This document shows, piece by piece, positions 1 through 12,420 of a DNA stretch of 64,000 nt. The notes under the pieces are model-generated. The model did not search any database, was not told where the DNA came from, and worked only from the letters and a program-made list of their open reading frames with translations. How positions within the stretch are numbered: position 1 is the first letter of the stretch; each line of letters opens with the position of its first letter. Made by a program: the position numbers and the translations under genes. This DNA comes from Isoperla grammatica (taxonomy: Eukaryota; Arthropoda; Insecta; Plecoptera; Perlodidae): the NCBI GenBank assembly GCA_945910005.1, contig OX246746.1, positions 18,945,133 through 19,009,132 on the forward strand. The letters are read 5' to 3'.

Positions 1-331
1 TGATTTAACATTCTAAAAATTGAGAAAAATAACCATGTAAGAACATACAACTCAACGCAGTAAGTGTAATGCTTTTTAAATTTTGAAGATATCTATAACC
101 GTTCTTGAGCAAAGTTTCTCAAAAGTTTACTAACATTGTAGAAAATTATTCGCCCGACAACGAGCGCTTAGTGCAGTCAGCGGCAGCTCACAGACGCTTT
201 ATCAGTGAATGACGGGTGGGAGTAGGACGGCTTGTCGTGGGCCGGTTGAGGGGAAGGACGAAATCACAGATAACGGATTCTTGTTATCTGTGACGGAATG
301 CGACATCACACACAATGAATGGTTACTGATG

Positions 332-505
332 AAATGGTTTCGCGTTAGTACTCGACTCAATTTTGGGAGGTCGCTGGTTCGATTTCCATCACCGGCGATC
401 CTGGCTCTAGTTTTCCAGAGAGTTTTCTCAGTCGTAAGACGAATGATGGTGTTCATAACTAAAACAGCCCTAATTCCTTCCCAACTATTCCTCGAACTGC
501 CGAAG
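332..505 (+). repeat. tRNA-derived SINE, family B
   Basis: A B-box-like GGTCGCTGGTTCGATTTCC is followed by a body shared with other copies in the window (GTTTTCTCAGTCGTAAGACG ... CCCTAATTCCTTCC). The A-box side is degenerate. Confidence 0.55.
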
Positions 506-3500
506 AAGCCCTATACGTCCTACTAATAAAAGCTTTCCCCTATATCGGTGTCAGATAGGGTCGAGTATAATCAAAATATAATAATATAGTGTAATAGTAA
601 TGTAAGTAACTCAAATGTATGCAAAATAAGCAACTCATATGTTTTAATTATGGATTTAAATATTCAAATCATCGCAAATGGTGAATTTGGAGTCATGACC
701 TCCGAGCATTTATTTTCCAGTTTTATTGATCTCAAATGTATGTATAGTGTTCCGAGACAATTGATTAAATCTACATTTATCTAATCTCTTACGTAGCCGT
801 CCGCCGTAGCTCATAATTATATAGTAGGTATAGGTACTAGGTACGGTTGGGGCGTAGGTCATAAGGTCATACGCGTTCCCCAGGGAGGGACGTGTGTTCG
901 AAACCCGCATAAGTTTTAGGCGATGATATTCACTTGATATCCTTTTGTCGATACAAAGAAATGTTATGCCCAAATCATAAACACGCCCCTCGAGGTTGAA
1001 GTCAAGAAGGGCTTTAGCGTATCGAATGAGAAACAAAGCGCGCGAACGATCCGAACAACTAAGTGATAATGAGTGTAATCATCAGTTTTAAGTGCAGCAA
1101 GAAGACGATGTCAACGATACGAACGGATCAAATACATCATAAGTATTTTTTGTAGTTGCATATTATTATTTTGGTTTATATCGTTTTTTATAAACTATTT
1201 GGAAGTGCTGGCAATTTTAGGAAGCTCCCCCCCCCCCCCCCTCTGTATACGTCACTTGTTCTAGGTAACTATTCACGATACCGATTGCGATTTTAAATCC
1301 GATTAGGAGGCCTAAGAGTAAAAAAAGACAGACAAAAAAAGAGCATAACTGGTAGTGTCCTCTAATAGTTTTATAGGAGTTATACTTTACTTTGGTAAAG
1401 GGAGTTTTCTGTGAACGCCACTTTAATTAATGTAACTCGGATTAATGAGACAAAATCCGATACGAACACATATATAAACTCCATACAAAATATGTGAGAG
1501 TAACCGTGTTCTATAGGCCCGACTTCAAGAGGAAACATTTTCAAAGTTACGGTCTAGTACAATGTTTTATCAGGGGTTTTATGATATATTACTTTACAGT
1601 TCACAGTTGTGAGTGGAAATTAAAGCTATTTAGTATTAATTTATATTCAATTAAAAAATATTACTGAGAATGCACAGGGCGTTACCTGGGCCGGAGCATT
1701 CCGGTTTCCTTTTTGAAACCTTAATGCGCGTTCCGGTTATTATGTTATTCTTGTTAATTTGTACGAGGACATAGGCGGGCGCAGGGGGGGGGGGCAAGGG
1801 GGGGCAGCGGCCCCCCATAAGGATAGGTGAGTTTTTTTTTGTAATAGAATTTGGCCCAGGGTATACAGTATACGCCTGCCGATCGTAAAAGACAAGAAGA
1901 GGATGTATAGCACCTTCCTCATATTAAATATAGTCCTCAAACTGTCACTGTTGCTCCAACTGTCTTGCCCGTTTGACCCGGGAAACAATAGGTCCAGGAT
2001 AGTGCCTGTCGTAATGGGTGACAAAAATGCTGACGCCTGACATAATGGTTCTAATATTACCTAGATTGGAATGACGTTGGAATCAGCTGACCGGCCTCAA
2101 CATCAACTGTTGCCTTACCACCAAGATTTTGGCTGTGGGACTGACCACTTCCTTCACTTTGTAACAATAATATCACTGATATCCACAAATAGTCGTGTGA
2201 AACTAACCCATTGAACAGACAACCTGTACTCCTCCTAATACGCTCCCAAACACGTTTAAAAATGCATGTCTTTAAAAAAATCTTCTGCGGAGCTTTTTTG
2301 TGGGGGGCATCCCCCCCACACTCCCCATTGGCGCCGCCGTGAAGTACTTTCATTGGGAATTTATTGTGTCCCCCCATTGATCAACCTCTGCGCACGCCTA
2401 TGTACGAGGGCAGTGATGATTTCAGACATTTTTCCTAGGGGGAGCTGATAAAAATCTGGGGTGTTGCTAAATTAGTAACTCATTTTATGGCTCTTTTTTG
2501 ACGCCGTGACAAAAGGCAGGGGCGGAGGGGGTTGCGGTCTTTGTTGATGCCATCCTTTCAGTTTTCGAATATGAGGTGATTCCTATTTTCCATTCTTACC
2601 TTTACCTAACATCGCTCAAATAAAAAAATAAAATGTTGGACCATTTATGTAGATGAGTTTTTCGTGGAAATCGATTTATTTCCAAGTCCTATATGAGGAG
2701 GAAAAATATACCTCATTTTCTTGTATTTTGCATTTTTTTTTTTTGCAAATTTACATTACTTCATGTGATTTTTTAAATCTGCTAGGGGGGGGGGGGGGGG
2801 GGGCAATGACGCGGGCCCATGCAAGACCCAGTACAAGGAAGGAATGATCTCAGTTACTACCCATACCCTGATCTCAATCTTTGCTTCATTCTCTACTGGA
2901 TACGTTAATTTTATGTTAGATTACTAACGAGCCACATTCTGTGAATAGGTTCCGAACTATAGGAGTTACATCTTTCGGGAATTAAGACGGATGCGTTCGT
3001 AGATGCATGTAGTATTTTGTGGTGCTGGTGTAGTGTTTAGATGAAAGACAATAAAATCATTGCGAGTTGACTGATCAGCAAAGAATACTAGGAAAACGCT
3101 CCGCGTTGCCAGATGAGCGATTGTTTTTCATTAAATCAAAAAAATCATTTACATATCATATTACTCTTACAAAAAAAACGATACCTTTATAATAAACATA
3201 TATTTTTTTACAAGATGGCGGTTTAAGTTACAACCTTAGAATTTGTGTACTTTAATTCTAGATATGCTGTTAATAATTGCATGAAATATTATTTAAATCC
3301 GTTAATAAATGGTCTTTAAATAAATTAAAACCTTAAAGTTGAATTTTCAATGAATTTTCACATAATTTCATTCAACCATGCTCTTCTTAATAGGCTCTAA
3401 TTCATAAACTATTAAACTAATCTGTGTATAGAACGTTGCATAATGTAGATACAGACTAGATCTAAAACGTGATATTGTTTAACAACGGATCGGAATATCG

Positions 3501-4824
3501 GATCGGTAGTTTTGTAAGAAAGGTACGTTGATTTTTTTAAACTTGAGTTTCAATTCGATTCTTTGTCGTAACCACTATGTAGTCAACTTGTGGCAGAGTG
3601 CTGGCTGGCATCGTTGTAAAATATAATATAAAACAGTTGTATTATTTCTTACTTAGTTCATGTCCTTGTGATTTTATTTTATTTACAACTCGCAGTTTTA
3701 ACTTTTAACACCATATAACTTCGTACTACCTTTTTTCGTATTATCTTTGTACTACCATGGTATAAGAAGGTACTATAAGTTATTGGGTTATGATGTAATA
3801 TAGCCTAATATATCTCTGTATGATATTGAATATTATATTAGTTAAAATATTAATATGTTTTATATTTGTACTACGTGATATTAAAACTAGTTGCCCGGCA
3901 TTCGGCAAACAAGTAGTATAATTACTGTGCTAATAAAAAAAAATGTATTATTTTTATAGAAGAAACGTTTTATAATTCTTATTAGAGAAAAAAAACGATA
4001 ATTTTCACGATTGTCACCTTCACGTGCCACTGTTGGCAGCGGAGCTTCGAATAGCGTTCATACGCAGATAAGAAATTTACTACGTAAGGAATTCCGAATT
4101 CCTTATCTGTGGTTCATACGTCATAACTTCCCCTATCGCCAGCCGACTTGACCTTGAAGCGTCTCTCGCTCATGCAACACACACGATAATTGCTATTGGC
4201 TCTCGATGCCTGACTGACACCTCACCGGGCCCGCCTCCGAGATTGAGACAAAACTATACGCTCTCTCTCTAAATGAGTTGGACGAAGCTTGAAGTGCCTT
4301 CTTAAACAGGAAGATGTGTACACAAACAGGCAAATGCTAATGAAATCATCAAACCCCATCTATTATACGTGGAAATTAGTAGCTAGCGTAACAACAACAT
4401 TCAACATAAACCGTAAACGCTAAATTGAACAAAAAGAGCCAAAAAACTGTTCCAACCAATCATTTCCAATTGAGTAAACAATTAACTAGGCGAATAAAAA
4501 TATCGTACATGGAAGACAGTAAAACCAACAAGGCTTTCATTTCATCACGATAAATGAATTGTTATTCGTGTGTGAAGGGATGTTATTCCAAACGAAAATA
4601 CACCGCCAATGTATCGTCATATAGACAGACTGTAGAAGTGTTTCACAAATAGATGGTAATAGACATGAGCAGGATACATTAAATTACAAATAGATACCAT
4701 TTTTAGTTAAATGAATAAACCCGTAAACTGCCTAAAGGAAATACAAACATGTTCATAATTGCATACATGCTTACACCCAAGCTTACACTACATAAAGGAT
4801 GTATTAATTGTAATTCAAAGGTGA
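506..4824. other. Intronic stretch without a gene
   Basis: AT-rich DNA with C/G runs at 1227-1241, 1784-1794 and 2785-2803 and a small palindrome around AAGGAATTCCGAATTCCTT at about 4087-4105. The runs near 1784 and the patch at 2290-2340 (GGGGGGCATCCCCCCCACAC) resemble eroded transposon ends. No coding sequence was recognised. Confidence 0.5.
2785..2803. repeat. Poly-G run, 19 bases
   Basis: An uninterrupted G run followed by CAATGACG, a continuation similar to that after the run at 7244-7257. Confidence 0.95.
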
Positions 4825-4884
4825 AGTGAAAAATTGTTTCCATGTTATCAATACTCATTGATAACATGGAAACAATTTTTCACT
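4825..4884. repeat. Perfect 28-bp hairpin with 4-base loop
   Basis: AGTGAAAAATTGTTTCCATG and the next eight bases are followed, after ACTC, by their exact complement ending in TTTTTCACT. There are no mismatches. Confidence 0.95.
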
Positions 4885-5074
4885 GGAATGTTTAGCAATA
4901 GCATCTCGGCCATCACCTTCTTTTTTCCATGCTACATATCCATTACATGTCAGGATCTACTACTTTATACCTTCAGTTATAATGTTCCTTCCTTCGTGCC
5001 TCATCATGATTATAACCTTTAGTCTTTGTTTGCTCCTTAAAGTAAGCTCACTTCCTCGTCTGTCTTAGGTCCGT

Positions 5075-5155
5075 ATGCATAGTCCAGACTCGAGCCTTCC
5101 TCAACTCAGCCTCTCCTCAGTCTCGCCCATCCACCAATCACGGAACGGAACGTTT
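5075..5155. mobile_element. Single arm of the 39135-39290 family
   Basis: TATGCATAGTCCAGACTCGA, GCCTTCCTCAACTCAGCCTC and CCACCAATCACGGAACG match the inverse of the right arm at 39215-39290, including its flank. No second arm is present. Confidence 0.65.
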
Positions 5156-5784
5156 TTCATTCATTTGAACACATCTTTCACGTTTATTAAAATAAAAATT
5201 GAAGAAAATATTGTTTGCCGTGTTGTATACAAGAAGAATAGTCTTGACACGAACGCACAAGGTAATTCAAATTTCAAATGAACAATACCTGTTTATTAAA
5301 GTAAAAATTGGAAGACATTAATATCTGCCAGGTTGTACGAGGTTGGTGAGGTCGTATATACAGAATAGTCCACAAAAACGCATTTTAATTAAAATGAACA
5401 ATACTACGTACCACACCACGGGACAGTACAGCAAATATATATGGTATTTCCTATTATTTTTATGTCCAATATCACACTTTCCGTTCATAGCATGAGAACA
5501 AAACACAACTATCTTTTCGGAATGCATTTTATTATCCGGACTCGAATGCAATAAAGGCTGAGGTCGCGGCGTCTGGCATGGAACAATCGTCTGGACGTCA
5601 ATGAATAGACTTGAAATACGCCAACACAATCGGACGCATAAAAGGCTAAGAACTGGTACATAAAAAAATGAACCAAGCGTCTGAATCCAACCCGTTTCGT
5701 ACGGTAGACAGCCGGAATGCGCACTGGGCACTGCGCAAGTTTTACGGTTCCACCAACTCCGACCAATCATCATTTATGATGAAA

Positions 5785-5880
5785 ACATAATAAAAACACG
5801 AACGGACGATCGCAACTCGGCGGAGCTCTTCGGAATGTTTCGGGTTCGATTCCCGCTACCATCCAAAACTTCAACGAACA
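5785..5880 (+). repeat. tRNA-like B-box fragment
   Basis: CGGGTTCGATTCCCGCTACC is a good internal Pol III B-box with a paired stem. The upstream part (GGCGGAGCTCTTCGG) does not fold into a tRNA that I can recognise. It may be an old SINE head. Confidence 0.3.
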
Positions 5881-6124
5881 TGTGTATACCGAGTGTAACT
5901 TAGTGGGTATACTAAAATAAAAAAAATGAATTTATTTTAATCTTGTTCGTGTACTTGCGAATGCTATGATTACCCAAGTTTTCTGGCTTGACATTATACG
6001 GATGAACAAAACAATAATCTGTGCCGAGTATAATATGGAATAAAAACTTCACTCAAGAAGTACCTTGCAAAAAAAAAGAGAAACAGGTGCCATTTGTGCA
6101 TAAAACTACTGAAAAAGAGCTTTC

Positions 6125-6280
6125 TTCGGTCATAAAGGTGATTGAGTCCTACAAATAGCCACCGGGCATTCCTTCCAAAAAATTTCCAAACCCTAACATT
6201 TCTTTTTTAATTTTTTACTTTTATTAAATAGTCTCCTGGAAGAGGGACACATTCGGCAAAGATGGGATTCACCCCAAAGC
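6125..6280 (+). repeat. SINE family B, 5'-truncated fragment
   Basis: This matches the 3' half of the copy at 46302-46540: a CGGTCATAAAGG-like segment, GGGCATTCCTTCC, and then AAATAGTCTCCTGGAAGAGG. No promoter boxes remain. Confidence 0.45.
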
Positions 6281-7243
6281 CGCGATCACAATGATTCATG
6301 CCAATGATTATTAGCAGCGCAAAATGTGGCATTGCATTTGAGACTACATTTTGTATAATAATGTGAGATATTGTCTTCTTATAAGTTGAGCATCGGCGGC
6401 GAAACACATTTATTTACACAGTCTTGTTGAATCGTTCCACAGAAGCTTCGCTCGAGACACAGAAGGCGAGAACGTCAGTTTCTTGTTAGAACGCGTAACA
6501 GATCGCGTTTTAACACGATCACTTTTCTGCGCTGGGGGAATTCAAACAGATATAACATCGTTGTCCTGAGGATCTCCGATATTTCAACGCCTATTTGCCA
6601 AAACACCGTTGAAGACTTATGTGTTGTGAAGGGGGGATGGGCCTTATCGTGTTATCATGATCCATCACCTGCATTATGTACACATTATAGGCACCGCCCA
6701 CGCAAATGACTACATCAAGCAATTGAGCTCGTAATGGAACCCTCTCATCAAGAGTAGGCAACGTGCCGGCATGGTACTTCCACACATCTTGAATACCCTC
6801 GTTGCATAATTAGTAGATACAGATGAAGGCTTTTTTTTCAAACACACAATTTACAACTGTCAATATATTAATTTACTCTTAGCAGCGGACCGATGCCCCA
6901 CTACTGCAAATTGTATACTAGTGCAAATTATAGATGTGGTGTTGATAATGATGGCGCAAAAAGAATAATGAGAAACAGCCGTACGTTGCCAACTCCTGTC
7001 GAAAAGTACAACGGCTTTACGTCCCATCCGAAAGGATCGGGTAACCGAGTCTTTGATCAGTCGTAGGTTCCTCCACTAACCTGGACTGCAAGAAGAACGA
7101 AATTATACTTTCGAGCCCTGCAGTATATTATATCGGACGACTTAAATTGCGAGATCTTCGAAAATGGTCTAGTGTATAGTGTATTATTTGCAAAAGTAGT
7201 TTTAGTTCTAGACCACAGTACGTCGTACGATTGAACGGTGGGA

Positions 7244-7257
7244 GGGGGGGGGGGGGG
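7244..7257. repeat. Poly-G run, 14 bases, with CAATGCCC
   Basis: The run is followed by CAATGCCC, a start of inverse pairing seen at other runs. Confidence 0.95.
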
Positions 7258-7689
7258 CAATGCCCTTGCAGTCAACGGAGACAGCGCGAAAAAAAAATGA
7301 TGGAAAAACGATATCACATCAATTATTAATGTTTGTTTTAGGGAAGTCCCAAAACCGTCTTTGAAATTGTGACGAGGGAAGAAAGCACCCTGATCCAGCT
7401 CCCTCTGGGTCTAATATAGGCACCTGTGAGGAGAGTTGGATGAACGAAGTCGAACGCGTTACTAGTTTGGAATGCTGTGGCTCTGTATCTCTGCTGCATC
7501 AGCATCTCTCTCGATCGTGCGTCCCGGTCGTCGTCTATCCGACCGAGTCAGCGTCCTTGGAACAAGCCAAGTGCATTGTTGCTCGGCTTCGGCTCCGGCT
7601 CTGGCTGTACTGACCAGTGACCACAGCAATGCCAGGCGCCCTCGGGCACACCTCTGGTTAGAACTCGGCTTCGCCTCTCATAGTTGAGT

Positions 7690-8235
7690 ACGCGATATCG
7701 TATCGTCGTACCCAAGCCGGGGCTCGAACCCTGGGCCTGGATTCACAAAGACTCCTAACTCCCAAGTTGCAAATCTTAGCAAGATAATTCACCGCTGGGT
7801 CTTACCTTACTACATATTCAGAAATCCAATATTGTAAATACTATTGTTGGTATGTTATATATAATGTTTTATATTCATGAGTTTGCGCGATATCGTGTAT
7901 ATACCCAAGCCGGGGTTCGAACCCTGGGCATGGATTCACAAAGACTCCTAACTCCTAAGTTGCAAATCTTAGCAAGATAGTTCACCGCTGGGTCAATTAC
8001 CTTACTACATATTCACAAATCCAATATTGTAAATACTATTGTTGGTATGTTATATATAATGTTTTATATTCATGAGTTTGCGCGATATCGTGTATATACC
8101 CAAGCCGGGGTTCGAACCCTGGGCCTGGATTCACAAAGACGACTAACTCCTAAGTAGCAAATCTTAGCAAGATAATTCACCGCTGGGTCTTACCTTACTA
8201 CATATTCTCAAATCCAATATTGTAAGTACAAGTAC
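7690..8235. repeat. Three-unit tandem repeat, period ~194 bp, with B-box-like segment
   Basis: The marker ACCCAAGCCGGGG occurs at about 7710, 7903 and 8098. Each unit continues with TTCGAACCCTGGGC, GGATTCACAAAGAC, AGCAAGATAATTCACCGCTG and ATCCAATATTGTAA. The second and third units are nearly identical over the AT-rich part, so the expansion looks recent. The third unit is cut short where the foldback element begins. Confidence 0.85.
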
Positions 8236-8237
8236 AA

Positions 8238-8388
8238 GTTTAGTTACTGAGTGGGTGGACTCTAAATGTGAATTTATTTTTTATTTTATTTATAACATAC
8301 CAACATACCAAAAAAAGTTGGTAGGGTATGTTATAAATAAAATAAAAAATAAATTCACATTTAGAGTCCACCCACTCAGTAACTAAAC
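8238..8388. repeat. Near-perfect palindrome (hairpin)
   Basis: GTTTAGTTACTGAGTGGGTG at the left is matched by CACCCACTCAGTAACTAAAC at the right. Pairing continues almost without error into an AT-rich stem of about 70 bases around a spacer of only a few bases near 8313. Confidence 0.9.
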
Positions 8389-8752
8389 TGATTTGCAGTG
8401 GGGGACTTTAATTTAAAGTGACTAAACCAACCCTGTAGGCTTCGAACACCATCGACGAGTGAGCGATCGATAACCAATCAAAGATCGATATTTCAAATAC
8501 GAAACATATGAATCAGTAAATAAATAATGTTTTATCTTAATGAGTTTGCAGAACGACACGCATTTATATCAAGTTTGTTAGTGTACCACGTGACGTGACG
8601 TCACTAGCTTATTTGAAATATCGATCTTTGATTGGTTATCGCTCACTTGTCGATGGTATTCGGAGCCTACAGGGTTGGTTTAGTCGTTTTAAATTTAAGT
8701 CCCCCACTGAAAATCAGTTTCGTTACTGAATGGGTAGACTCTAAATGTGAAT
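8351..8752. mobile_element. Long-arm foldback element
   Basis: Arms of about 140-150 bases lie at 8351-8499 and 8611-8752, separated by about 110 bases. Matching words include TTTAGAGTCCACCCACTCAG with CTGAATGGGTAGACTCTAAA, and CGATAACCAATCAAAGATCG with CGATCTTTGATTGGTTATCG. Its left arm also serves as the right arm of the hairpin at 8238-8388. A single arm recurs at 47782-47885. Confidence 0.85.
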
Positions 8753-9064
8753 GTATTTATTTATTTAGCCAATGGTGGAGTCCACCTCCCAAGTTACACC
8801 CCTTGAACACTACCGTGCTCATCCTTGGTGTGTTAGCCCGCTTTACCCAACACAAATTCCGACGAAACGAGAGTCAAGTTGAAAACAAGTTTAGGCAACA
8901 AACACAAAAACTTGTGTCTCTGGTGAACGAACGAACGAATTTGCAACAGCTTGCATAAATGGAACGGCATGTCGAAACTCTTTCAAACATAAATTGCATA
9001 ACAATTTGAATATACATCCATGGAGCGTCAAAATACGCCTTGCGGAGGGTCGCTTGATAGCTGC

Positions 9065-9439
9065 CAAGGTCTACTTGATCTCCGCCTAGCGGAGGCTCGT
9101 CGAACTCCCAAGTTAGGTCGTCACAATCCGTTCCACAATGTTAAAAATCACATGTTATTCAAATGGGTGAAATGTGAAAGAAAACAAATGAAGTGATCTG
9201 TCAAATAGAATTACCTCCTAAAAAGGAAAAATCATGATATTTTATAATCTTCAATCATTATACTCTATCAAAATTTCTCTTTTAGGTGCTTTAAGTATTG
9301 TCTTACATGATCTACAACGGATATTTAATTATCATAACAGTTTTTTAGTGGGATCCAAAATGGCGATTTTGGTTCCCTTGCGACGACCTAACTTGGGAGT
9401 TCGATGAGCCTCCGCTAGGCGGAGATCAAGTAGACCTTG
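9065..9439. mobile_element. hAT-type MITE with 8-bp target duplication
   Basis: A 375 bp element flanked by exact ATAGCTGC copies at 9057-9064 and 9440-9447. The ends begin CAAGGTCTACTTGATCTCCG and pair over about 60 bases with the right end (CGGAGATCAAGTAGACCTTG). The arms also contain the internal palindrome CTCCGCCTAGCGGAG. The 8-bp duplication and CA-start ends fit the hAT superfamily. It has no coding capacity. Confidence 0.9.
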
Positions 9440-11242
9440 ATAGCTGCAGCATGGAATCTCAGACGCCGTGTGTGGTGTGTGGGCACTTCATTCCAATGGC
9501 GCGAACAGACGAAGAAAGATTGTGGGTGGCGTTATTGGGACAGGGTGACGGATATTTTCATACGTGTATTATGAACTGTCATTTTACAAACTAAACGTAA
9601 CAATTAAAACGCGAATTTAAAAATGAACTATTAAAATATTTGACGTCGATTTAGTTATTATAGCTCACGCCCTCTTCAACCAATCGTCTATATCGGCCAA
9701 TAGATCATGTGTATAACTTGGCACGTACACACTTCAACTAATAATAAGATAGATAGATATAAAAACTCTCATACCTCTCATAGCAACGTATTAGGTAATA
9801 GAAAAAATATTTAAAAAATCTTAAAGTCGATCGATGATAACTGCACATGTAATATAAATCATTCAAATTGTATGTACTGCAAGTTGAGATTAAGCTTGTG
9901 AATATTGTAGAAAAAAATATGCACCTACCGCTATTAGTTTTTTATTTATTGAGTGTTGAAATGCGTTGGAATTTCCTATGGTGTACATTGTAACTGAACA
10001 AAAACCTACACTTTCAATCGTATAACTTTGCGTAGCACCTTGAAAAAGTAATATATTATAACAAATTTTCATCCTAAATGTAGATGACTTCATGACTAAC
10101 ATGAATACGTTTGAAAAAGATGATCGAACGCAATCCGTTTTCGAGATATTTGCGCTGGTGTGTCAATTTTACCTCAAATCTACTCAAATTAGAAACTATA
10201 AATATACTTTATTAATAAAAAAAATATATATAATTTCAAGACGCTCAGTATTAAATGCTACTCACGTGTAATAATTCTTAAAATTCATAATTTAGAATAA
10301 AAAAAAAGTATTTTTTCATGTCCATTTAATTTGAATAGTTTAGTTGTTGTATTGAATGGGTAGTTCACTTCATCGATCGACTTTAAGTGAAAATGTGAAA
10401 GAGTTTAATTTTCCTGTATATATGCAAGGCAGGGCATACAACAGTTCTGCATATTTAGACTCTTAACTATCCGATCATAAAACAGAAACACTCTCGACGG
10501 GAAAACGAATGAACATGGCCAAAGAAAATAGTCTGACTCGGTTGTAGATAAGAACCGATCCTAAGAAAACACTCGTAGAAGACGTGGACTAATAAAATCT
10601 CGAACTCATTCAACCAATGATTAAGTTATCAAAGTTTCCAAGAAATTTCTCCTTAGCTGTTGTTTCAGTAATTTGAATATCCTTTAAAATACAATGCTTT
10701 TGTACACTGCCGACTACAGACGTCTTCCTTATTCCATTGGTATTGAAATACGAAAACCATGGAAATTACTGACAATGCGAATTTCTCGTTTCATGCGATA
10801 ACGCAAGAGCGAAGGGTAAAACGAATTATACACCCATGAACAATAATATATCTTCCTCCAACACAAAAGCGACAACCCCCCCTTAACTACGGCACGTTCA
10901 CACTTAGCACTGACATGTTTTATTTTATCATTGATAATGCTCTTAATGTGTGTTCTACGTTTTGTGTTATCGCCAAAAAACGCCCGTTTACGACGGCGCT
11001 AACTTAAGATAAGAGTATTGTGCGATGGGTAATGTCTCTGGACGACTTGGCAGCCTTGCCCTACGAGTGTAGCACACCCCTAATGGCAAATACTTCGAGA
11101 AAACAAAGAATGGGTCTAGTATTTATTGATGGGAAATTGGGTGCTAGGTCGCTAAGTGGAAGTTAACCGATCTGCCTGCTCTCTAGTGAGGACGATCGAC
11201 AACTTTCTTACGGTGAAGGAGCAACTCCATTACTTAACCGCG

Positions 11243-11265
11243 TTTTTTTTTTTTTTTTTTTTTTT
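11243..11265. repeat. Poly-T run, 23 bases
   Basis: An uninterrupted T run about 80 bases from the 3' end of the minus-strand SINE A copy. It could be a retroposon tail, but the gap makes this uncertain. Confidence 0.9.
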
Positions 11266-11344
11266 AATCAAAGCGTGAGAATTTGTTTTCGTATCTTTGA
11301 AACGATCCTACAAACATTTTTTTAAATTATTATTATTGTGAGAT

Positions 11345-11524
11345 TTAGGGTTTTACGTCCCATATTTCTGCAACGAGGCTAATCCGAGACGATGAGTGGG
11401 TGATTATGAGGATGAAAATACGCCACATGACATCCATGCCCAAGCCAGGATTCGAACCTGGAACGCAGAGACCGCGGTTTACTATGGACCAACGCCTAAT
11501 CGACCGCGGCCAACTGCGCTGGCT
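11345..11524 (-). repeat. tRNA-derived SINE, family A
   Basis: On the minus strand it begins AGCCAGCGCAGTTGGCCGCG (A-box-like). It has the B-box CAGGTTCGAATCCTGGCTTG and runs through GGATGTCATGTGGCGTATTT to a TACGTCCCATATTT-like end (plus-strand reading). The tRNA-like head is about 85 bases, too diverged and interrupted to call a functional tRNA. Confidence 0.65.
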
Positions 11525-12093
11525 TAAATTATTTTTATACGTGGGGGTTAACATTATAAAGGTGTCCAGATAATATCTACCCCGCACGATTCTAAATGTC
11601 AGATTCAAATATGTATGGAGTTTATATCTAAAGGGCCCTGGATGAAGGTAAGAGATGGTAAATGTGCATGACTGACGTCTGACGTGGTTTCACTCGAACA
11701 AAGAACCAAGCCCCACGTTATGTTCTATGACATGTAATAAAGCAGCGCAACCAGATTTCTGGTTTCAATTTGCATTCAATCATGTTTGGAGTAGTTTAAC
11801 TTTAACCTAACCCTCAGTGTTAATTTCATGCCAAAAAGTTATAATGAATTTATATCCAGTTAGTTTCCACTCCGAGCCATCTGCCACATATCCATCCGCA
11901 AACCACTTTCAGAGCGCGGGAAACACGTTCATCATGCACTAGAAGTCCGTACTCGCATCGTCATTTTAATAACGTCGGTCTTAAGCGAGAGAAACGAAGG
12001 CTAAGAGTCAATATACATCCAGTACCTTTGTCCCACGTTACTTTTGTAAAGAAGAATTAAAAGTATTCACACAAACGGTTCAAAAGAGTGAGA

Positions 12094-12420
12094 AGTTGAG
12101 GTTTTTTTCGTCTCTTTGAAGTTTGAAATGACAATCAATATTAAAATTGTGGAATGATACTCAGCAAGATGTTAAGAACCAAGAATATCATAAGTATTCT
12201 AAAAAAAAAAAAAACGATGCAAAATTGATTGTATTTAGATGTAAAATAAGATAATTTCAATATAAAAAAAAAAATTATCCATGTTATCCCAAACTTAATA
12301 CATTTTACATATTTTTTTTAAGAATAAAATATGTAGATCTAGATAATATCTTGCCCCGCATTATTCCAAAATTTTGATATTGAGCGTAATTTTAAAGAGA
12401 CGAAAAAATGCTTAAACTTT
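12094..12420. mobile_element. Imperfect inverted-repeat element
   Basis: Arms of about 80 bases around an A-rich and T-rich middle. TTTTTTTCGTCTCTTTGAAG on the left is inversely matched by TTTAAAGAGACGAAAAAATG on the right, and AAAATTGTGGAATGATAC by CATTATTCCAAAATTTTG. A related arm fragment is at about 11568-11612. Confidence 0.6.

Noticed and set aside
7472..7687. GC-rich patch that could be a coding exon
   Set aside because: The composition differs from its surroundings, but neither strand gives a recognisable peptide with splice sites in phase, and it is not a TRIM9 segment.
11440..11524. Functional tRNA gene on the minus strand
   Set aside because: The B-box is good, but the tRNA-like arms do not form a complete cloverleaf, and the sequence continues into a SINE body shared with other copies.
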